From Medicago truncatula (taxonomy: Eukaryota; Streptophyta; Magnoliopsida; Fabales; Fabaceae): a stretch of 64,000 bases of DNA. The notes below the pieces were generated by a model that was not told the origin of the DNA, did no database searches, and was given only the letters and a program-made list of their open reading frames with translations. This document shows positions 56,815 through 64,000 of this stretch, one piece after another. Position 1 is the stretch's first letter; each line of letters begins with the position of its first letter. Location: positions 57,576,091 to 57,640,090 of the forward strand of contig NC_053044.1 in assembly GCF_003473485.1 (NCBI RefSeq), in the 5' to 3' direction. A program made the position numbers and the translations under genes.

Positions 56815-59115
56815 ATGGAGACATCTCTGCGATATGGAGGAGATTCCAAAGCCTTAAAAATCCATGCGAAGCAGAAAATTCGAATCGACACCAATACCTT
56901 CTTCCAGGTAATCACATTTTTCCAATCTTTTCTATGTATAATTCATTCAAGATACTCAACAATCTGTGTTTGTTATCCCAACAAGGTTCGCGGAGAGCTT
57001 GACACAAAAAATGGACAACCTAATTCTTTGCGTGCCCTCGTTCGACATTTCTATCCAGATGTATGTATCTAGTAATAGTAATAGTAATGTCTTCATTTTC
57101 ATTTAATTTACAATACTATTGATTAATAGTTGTTTATGTTGGGACACTGTTGTTGTAGTTATCAGCCACCCTTGGTGTAGGAGTGCAATATGATAAGCTT
57201 AACAATGTTGGAGAGAAGCGATATGCTAGAAATGACAAGTTACGCTATACTGTACTTGCTAAGAAAACTTTTCTTGTCACCGAAGATGGTCTTGTTAACT
57301 TTAAAATTAAGGGTGCCTGTGATGTTGACCAAGATTTTAAGGAGGTACTGTACAATCTACTCATTTTGTGAAATTTAATGTTGAAATTAGTACAATGCTG
57401 AATTTTTTATTTTTTTTTGTAGAGGAAATCCAGAGGAGGAGCTGAGTTTTCATGGAACATATTCAATTTTCAGAAGGACCAAGATGTCAGACTCAGAATT
57501 GGCTACGAGGCTTTTGAACAGGTTTCACTTCTTTCCTCTCTCAATTGCAATTTCCTATTATTATTGCTACTGTTTTGCATATGCCCCCATGAATGAATGC
57601 CCCAAGATTGAGAAACATTTTTTTACTTAAGCTACCTCCTGTGGCCGGACCGCGGGACATGACTTTTTGTTATACAACTGTAGTCATAGATTATATCAGT
57701 GTTGTGAAATAGAGGTACTGCCATAGCGGGATTTGTTCATCGCTATTATTCTGGGAATTCGATACGCTATTTAGTACAAAGTATTGTTAAGTAGCGGCTA
57801 TAGTGGCACTATTTTCCGCGATTCACTATTGACAGGATTGGATTATATAGATATCAAGGGCATCTCCTATCCTACAATGCCATTGTATTTTTAAGAACTT
57901 AAGTCTTAAACAACTATCACTCTAACACTACAAAACTTTAAGACCTACAAATGGATCTGACAAGTTCTACATATTTATATTTCTGTAAAATGGGTTCCAC
58001 GTGTTACACGAGGTACTCACATTATCCTCTTCTAATAGTGAAACTTGTAAGAACCAATCCTATACCTTTAAAAACCGACACTGGAAATGTGTCAGTTTGT
58101 TTTTTGCTCAAGCGGGTTCCTTGTGAAACTATGACGGTGTCAGGACTCACAATAGCTTAGGTTATTAGCACTCATCGTTGTTAATAGTACACAGATAAAT
58201 TGAAAGGATCAAATATATGGGAAAAGAAACCACCGGAAAATGAGAATAATGTTATCTTTTGGCCTCTTGTTGTCCAACAAAGCCTGGCAGATCACTAAAT
58301 GTTGCAGGGGTCACCATGTTGTTCCGTTGATAACTATGACTTCCAATCATTTCCAATGTAGGGAAATCTTTACTTGCCCATGTTTTCTTTTTATTACATT
58401 CTCTATCTCCATGTAGTTATTGTTAGTCTACACGAAACATAAGTAGTTAGCTCTAGGGTGAACTGTCCTAGGGTACAAGTAACTATCAACTACGGATTTT
58501 GGCCAAGTTGAAAAAAATGTTAAATTCATTCTCTGATAAATAGAAATGTTGGACCAAATGTGTGCTAATGCTATACTCATGTCCAATATCTATATTTGAA
58601 GACATAAGTATTGAATTTAATGGAGGCAAGTAACTGGAAATTGTTCGTGGTGACCTAGATTGAATTGTGAGTTGTGACAGATTGATCGGTGCAGTTAAGT
58701 AGAAAACTAAATAATGCCAAGCCTTCCATTTAACTTCTGTTAACTTCTTTTTGGTCTAGCAGTGGTAGTTAAACTACGATGTGAGTTTTTTATTTTTCAT
58801 TTGTTGTCAATATTTTGGAATTGAGAAGTTAGCAGAATCTGTGAAGTTACAACCAATCATTTTATCGAATATTTTGATGACTTAGTTCAACGTTCCTTTC
58901 CCTAATTTTGCTGAGTTATTCTTTTCATGTTGTCTTTCGTTGGTAATGCATTCTATCTTTTGTTTAGATCAAAATTTCGTTGTCTTAAAACTACTCTTGT
59001 TTTATCCAAAATAAAACTACTCTTGTTCCAGGTTCCTTATGTGCAGATTAGGGAGAATAATTGGACATTTAATGCAGACTACAAAGGTAGATGGAATGTG
59101 AGATACGACTTATGA
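56815..59115 (+). CDS. OEP21: Chloroplast outer envelope pore protein 21
   Basis: Five exons: 56815-56907, 56986-57060, 57159-57344, 57423-57521, 59032-59115. Spliced length is 537 nt, 178 residues, the usual OEP21 size. The start [20 protein letters not shown] and the segments [35 protein letters not shown] and DADYKGRW-like [14 protein letters not shown] at the end are family hallmarks. OEP21 is a small beta-barrel anion channel in the outer chloroplast envelope. In pea it passes phosphorylated carbohydrates such as triose phosphate and is regulated by ATP. There is no cleavable transit peptide, as expected. Intron 4 is 1.5 kb. A small A-rich insertion with 15-bp duplicated flanks ends 4 nt before exon 5's splice acceptor dinucleotide region. 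Confidence 0.94.
57522..59031. other. OEP21 intron 4
   Basis: 1.5 kb. Near 57700-57840 is a stretch of the 'tagcggctatagtggc..ttttccgc' type that recurs in legume genomes; it is a probable repeat fragment. At its 3' end is the duplicated-flank insertion 58987-59027. Confidence 0.5.
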
Positions 59116-59751
59116 GAATAGCAGAGCACTTTTTCTGTAGACATGTTCTGCTTGTCATTTTTTGGTACACATGTTCTGTTTCCTACCCCCAACCCTAAGC
59201 CTCATCTAAGAAGAGGGACCATGAATACATTTTAAATTTGGTCATTAAATTGAAGTGCAATACGGTTGAAAATAAATTTGTATGATTTAATGTTTATTTT
59301 ATAATTTGTATTAGAATTCTTAACAGCAAATTGGCCTGAAAACACATTAATTTGTGTACGAATTAAACTATATAAACTAGATTTGATGCAGCAATTAAGA
59401 CTTTAATACGATATGACATTACATCCCCAGCGTAACTCAAGTGGTTGAGTTGAGACAGCGGAAATGGCAATACGTAACTGTGTATTATAGCGGGATTTGT
59501 GGGTGTCACAAGAGTCTCGTGTGTGCTTAAAATCAAATTCATGTATGCATCTTTGGTGTGAGTCCGCGTTTAAAGAAATGAAAATGGGCTGACTATTGTT
59601 TATGTTTTATCTAGAGAATCTGTATTATCTAATATTAGTTGCAACAAGAAATGCTAGTACGTATGATCTATAACTAAAATTAAAAGGCAATGATGTCCAT
59701 GTTTTGAACCAGCTGTTACTATTATTATTGTTTGCTAATATATCTATTTTG

Positions 59752-59902
59752 AGTAGTGATATTTGTACATCCAATTGATGACAACTTTGGTGACAACCTT
59801 GTTTTTCTCTCTTCTTATTGGTCAAAAACAATGGAGAGAGAAAAAGTAAGAGAAAGTTGTACAAAAGTTGTAAAAAAATGGTTGTACAAATATCATTTCT
59901 CA
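59752..59902. mobile_element. 150-bp MITE, family A
   Basis: The left end tagtgatatttgtacatcca and the right end tggttgtacaaatatcattt are inverted repeats. They match the ends of the element at 21718-21900. Internal sequence differs in length. Non-coding. Confidence 0.75.
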
Positions 59903-61032
59903 TCTATTTTCTAATGAAGCATCGCATCAGTGAAAAGTTAAGCTAGTTTATACGTAGTTGCAATGGTTAGCAGGTAGGCGAGTTAGTTATGAAAATGTGA
60001 CAACTTTGGGGACAATGTATGAAAATAAATGTAAGTGTTAATTTGATTAAAAGATAGATTGACAACCGTATAAAAATACGGTGTTAGACAACTTTTAGTT
60101 GCGAAAAAACTTTTCTCTATTAAAAATTTGTTTTATTTTTCCTCATTTTCAAACGTTTGATCAAGTATGTAACCAAAAAAAAAACGTTTGATCAAGTAAA
60201 ATTATAAGTTCATGAGTTTTTATATAATTATATTTTTTATCCAAAATATGTTCATTCTTTATTTGACTAAAAAACCTCATTTTTTCATCTATCAGAAACA
60301 ATATCCAGCCCTATACAATTTTCTAATAAAGATGGAAATTCTACACTCCAAATTAAAGCGTATTTTGCCGAGCATTTATCTTGTAAGTTCAATCTGGCAC
60401 AACATGTGAGAAATAAATTCTATGAAATGGAGGCTCAAGTTATGGCATTTGATTCATCTTTAATAGTAACATTGATAAGAAGAAATGCTCCTACATTGCA
60501 TACCTCATGCCTAATTTCACGTCCATTGCTTTCCTAACTCATACACGTGATTCATGGTAATAATGCTGTACCCAGGTTGCTGCTATCATACCAAAGCCTT
60601 TTCCATCCATCTCTGAACAACACCACCAGAACCCCATACTCTATTATTACCTCATCAAACAGGAGTTGAGCCAAAGGAAGTTTGAAAGAGATAAACACAA
60701 ATATAAGATTGATGGAATCCATTTTTAAAAAGTATTGCTACTTATAACTAGTGCTTTAACAACAATGTTTAAGGATTTTAAATAAATAAATTATGTGCTA
60801 AAAGTGTAAGATATTTTAATTTTCAATGCGTTAAATAATAATTTTTTAATTAGTCACAAGTACAAATATAGATCACTTAGACACACATTAAAAATATACA
60901 TCATTTTAATAGACACACATAAAAGATATACATCATTTTATTATTTTCATAAAAAGAAAAATTGATTATTTTCTTTCTATCTTTTTGTATTTGTAGAAAC
61001 GTGTCTAAATAAATTAGATTTTAGTTTTTTTT

Positions 61033-61100
61033 GTGGCGGCCGGAGTTTGAACCCCGAATCTTTTATATATTATGCATTTGTTTATACCAACTGAGTTTGT
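61033..61100 (-). repeat. tRNA-like retroposon module (SINE head)
   Basis: On the minus strand aactcagttggtataaac is followed by cggggttcaaactccgg and CCGCCACAAAAAAAA. Same layout as the modules at 22127, 30189 and 56455. Confidence 0.55.
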
Positions 61101-61606
61101 AACCACACAAGACTTGCTTGGTATTAAATCCACAATTAGAAAAACTTACTCCCTATCGTCTCAATTATAAGAAGAAAAAAAATCAATTTTAAATTTAAGA
61201 AAGTTACATCATTTTTGTAATTTTTGAGAGAATCGAAATTTAAATCTAAAATAAAACAGATTTTTTTATTGTACTTAAATTATCTCTCATCCAAATTTAG
61301 TTGTAGATTACCATATCCCTTTATAGATTACCAAAATATTGTAATAATTTAATTGAATGTGTATAAAAAATTACTATATATACACACATATACTACTAAT
61401 AAAGTTGGCTGCCGCCGAGAAGAGAGAAAAAAAGAAGTAAGATTTGTATGAATGCAAAAAGCAAGATTTGTTTGAATTGAAAGATAACATTTGAAAAGTG
61501 AAGAGATTATTATAAAAGTAATTTTGAATCAAAATAAAGGAGACAAGAAGTGTTTTTCAAAAAATAAAAATAAAATAAAATACACAGTGCAGTTGTGATT
61601 ACTACT

Positions 61607-61616
61607 TATATATATA
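61607..61616 (+). promoter_or_regulatory. TATA box of the ATL gene
   Basis: TATATATATA lies about 95 bp before the start codon, leaving a leader of roughly 60-70 nt, normal for a plant gene. The surrounding DNA is AT-rich, so the call is moderate. Confidence 0.5.
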
Positions 61617-61709
61617 GTAGTGGTACTCCAACGCAAGCTAAAAAAGTTAAGCACAAAGCACATCAAATAACAATAACAATACACTAACTTTTCATTTCAT
61701 TCACTTCAC

Positions 61710-62303
61710 ATGACTCGTCCTTTCAGATTTCTCGGCGAGCTCAACTCGTCTTCCTCCGATTCACCTGAGTCATCCACCGTCGTTGATTCCGATTTCGTCG
61801 TCATCCTCGCTGCTCTTCTCTGTGCTCTCATCTGCGTTCTAGGTCTTGTTGCCGTCACCCGCTGCGGTTGTCTCCGCCGCCTACGTCTCTCCTCAACCAC
61901 AAACAACACTTCTCCAGCTGCACCTCCAGCTGCCGCCAACAAAGGCGTCAAGAAGAAGGTTCTCCGTTCTCTTCCAAAGCTCACAGCAACAGAGGAATCC
62001 GCCGTGAAATTCTCTGATTGTGCTATCTGTTTAAGCGAATTCACCGCAGGAGATGAAATCCGAGTGTTGCCTCAGTGCGGCCATGGCTTTCATGTGTCTT
62101 GTATTGATTTATGGCTCAGATCTCATTCATCATGTCCTTCCTGCCGTCAGATTCTGGTAGTTTCTAGATGCGATAAGTGCGGCGGGATTCCTCCTCCCGC
62201 CACAACTACGACGGCCGGCTCCAGCTCTACGGCGGCACCGGCGCCAGATTGTGAAGGTAGATTAAAGGTAAGGGAGGATGATGAAAACAGATTCTTGCCA
62301 TAG
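61710..62303 (+). CDS. RING-H2 ubiquitin ligase, ATL family (ATL8/ATL80-like)
   Basis: Intronless, 197 residues, as is usual for ATL genes. The N-terminus MTRPFRFLG precedes one membrane span (about 29-51, [20 protein letters not shown]). A basic patch and the GLD-like region follow ([14 protein letters not shown]). The RING-H2 at about 104-145 is CAICLSEF...[21 protein letters not shown] with SSCPSCR, all eight zinc ligands present. The CDKCGG segment after the RING and the closing FLP also occur in Arabidopsis ATL8/ATL80, from memory. ATLs are membrane-anchored E3 ligases, often fast-responding to elicitors or nutrient signals. The coding region is GC-richer than its surroundings. Confidence 0.93.
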   Translation: MTRPFRFLGELNSSSSDSPESSTVVDSDFVVILAALLCALICVLGLVAVTRCGCLRRLRLSSTTNNTSPAAPPAAANKGVKKKVLRSLPKLTATEESAVKFSDCAICLSEFTAGDEIRVLPQCGHGFHVSCIDLWLRSHSSCPSCRQILVVSRCDKCGGIPPPATTTTAGSSSTAAPAPDCEGRLKVREDDENRFLP

Positions 62304-64000
62304 ATTTCGAATTATATAAATAGTTCAAAATTAGAAAGTCCTTTTCATTTCTTTGTATGGTTCAAATCTGTATATATTAATTACAATTAATTAATGTTTA
62401 TCAATTTATCATAAATTATTTAATTTAATGCGTAGGGTTAGGGTTATAATTAGAAGCTAGCTAGTATATCGTTGCATTCTAACTAAGCTCGGGATTGAAT
62501 TCGGTTGTTAAATTGATAATATGATGATAGTAAAATAAGATCAATATCACAGCTTTCTTTCTTTTATATGATTGAATTTTTGTTTGGTCTGTCTTCATCG
62601 AATGTGACTGAACTGAATGATGCCGTTGTATATTTTCAGCAAGCACTGCAGGGTCGTTGTTGAGAAAAGGGAAATTTAATTATATTGTTATTATATAAAG
62701 TTTGTAAACTGTAATTGTATTGAAAAAGAAGAGGGAATAAGATTAGTGGATCGGTAACATGAATATTTAATTGGTGTACAGTGTAAAAAGGTTATATAAA
62801 GTATGGGAATTGGATATCTATCCACCACCACAGTCAAGCAAAGCTATTTTGATTCTCTGATCGGAAAATATGAATTGCTCGCAAATTACAGCCATCCTAT
62901 TACGGTGTTGTAGATTTGACCAATTTGATTTTGGTAAGATACTTCATGTTTTTGGTCTATTTCATTTCTAATTTAAATCAAAATACAGACCATTTAAAGG
63001 GTATCAAAATAAGATGATCAAGATCTTTTGACTAAACCCCTAAAGAAATCTTTAGATTAGGGATGTCAAAAAGATTCTTACCTATAGATAAAATCTATCA
63101 AAGATACCGGGCAAATACTTTAATATACAGATGTTATTTAGTAAAGGATGTCCTAAATTTAGAGAGTGACTTGGTAATTTAGGAAGATATTATTTTCTCA
63201 TAGTACCCTCGTCCTTTAAATCGGTGAAATATTAAACAAAACACTGATCATTTGTTAACCAAATCAATAGTAGATAGTAATTTTGCATTAAAAACAGTGA
63301 TTTTTCAATTTTTAAAAAAGTTGAATTCGCTGATTTTCAACATAATATTTGTATATTTAAGCGAGGAGTATGGAGGTTGTTTCAAAATAGAATGGTAACA
63401 AAAGACAACTTATGTAAGCATAGAGTTAGTGTGGTTTTATTTATGTGTATTTGGAAACGAAAATGTTACATGAACACCCTTTATTCCTACATCCCATTGT
63501 ACACCCTATGTATTAGGGATATTTTGGTAAGTTCATCTCACAACCACACTTTATCTTCTATTTGTGTGGGGTCCAGATTGCCACGTGTCAGAATATTGTA
63601 TGGGTGTAAAGGGTGTATTGCCACATGGGGTGGTACATGTATCATCACTCATTTGGAAATCTTGGAATAAGAAAATTTTAAAAAATAGAGTTGTCCGTGG
63701 AGGCTTTATTGGAGAAGGTAAAATTGGTGTCCTGGTGTTGGAACTAAATCAATCAACCAATCAAGTTGTTTGGGCTCTAAGAAGCTTCTTTCAAGGACGT
63801 ATCCGGGAAATATCGGGGTCGATTTTCAGGGAGAACAACACTTGGTCAGTGCGCATGTCTCTACGCATGAGCCGGATAAGTCGTCCACCATTAGTGGGTC
63901 GGAAACCGGTGCGAAAGCCAAAAAGAAAAAAAAAAATCAATCAACCCTTTTTTTTAATTCAAAAATTATATTTGTACAACCGTTATCGTATAAATTTTGA
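62304..64000. other. Right-hand spacer
   Basis: The ATL 3' flank followed by AT-rich DNA. Open frames at 63377-63670 and 63770-64000 (running off the edge) have no recognisable domain. The latter has a moderately balanced composition and might be coding, but nothing supports it. Confidence 0.4.

Larger units (their letters stand above)
59116..61709. other. Spacer between OEP21 and the ATL gene
   Basis: AT-rich and gene-free. Contains a decayed tRNA-like stretch near 59424-59545 (+), the MITE at 59752-59902, a duplicated-flank insertion at 60151-60198, a two-unit tandem repeat near 60890-60945 and a tRNA-like module at 61033-61100. A partial Stowaway-like end lies at 61149. Confidence 0.5.

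Noticed and set aside
61706-62044. 112-codon frame antisense to the ATL gene
   Set aside because: A shadow caused by the GC-rich coding bias of the ATL gene.

Overview
The window looks like nuclear DNA of a legume, most likely Medicago or a close relative. It is AT-rich with long AT-rich spacers, and its genes are split by GT-AG introns. Recurrent repeats with 'gggttaaatatgtttttagtcc' ends are typical of legume genomes. The species call is inference; no search was run.

Nine multi-exon genes and one intronless gene can be read nearly completely. In order they are: (1) a clade-3 glutamate receptor-like channel, + strand, 1686-5890; (2) GapB, the chloroplast NADP-GAPDH B subunit, - strand, 6829-10359; (3) a small chloroplast (probably inner-envelope) protein, - strand, 14146-21302, whose last intron holds a 5.4-kb Ty1/copia element; (4) an MLO protein resembling barley MLO, + strand, 25011-28701; (5) a DHHC protein S-acyltransferase, + strand, 34007-39100; (6) a second MLO of the MLO8/MLO10 type, + strand, 40718-44682; (7) an FKBP18-like lumenal immunophilin, + strand, 46096-47823; (8) ribophorin I (OST1), + strand, 49316-55330; (9) the outer-envelope pore OEP21, + strand, 56815-59115; (10) an intronless RING-H2 ATL ligase, + strand, 61710-62303. 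Exon boundaries were read by eye. Every spliced model is a whole number of codons and keeps family motifs across each junction.

Four genes (GapB, the inner-envelope protein, FKBP18, OEP21) encode chloroplast proteins. This is ordinary plant gene order rather than an operon, and no shared regulation is implied. The two MLO genes lie 12 kb apart in the same orientation with the acyltransferase between them, but they belong to different MLO clades.

The spacers and introns carry many repeats: foldback elements (one nested inside another), Stowaway-like ends, tRNA-like retroposon modules, a LINE remnant, and a 720-bp direct duplication in an OST1 intron. The most unusual signal is a set of at least sixteen tiny insertions of 11-25 bp. 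Most are a short head joined to a run of A (or the reverse complement), and each is flanked by a 9-17 bp direct duplication. They look like target-primed retroposition scars with almost no cargo. I see no bacterial-type defence or biosynthetic system.
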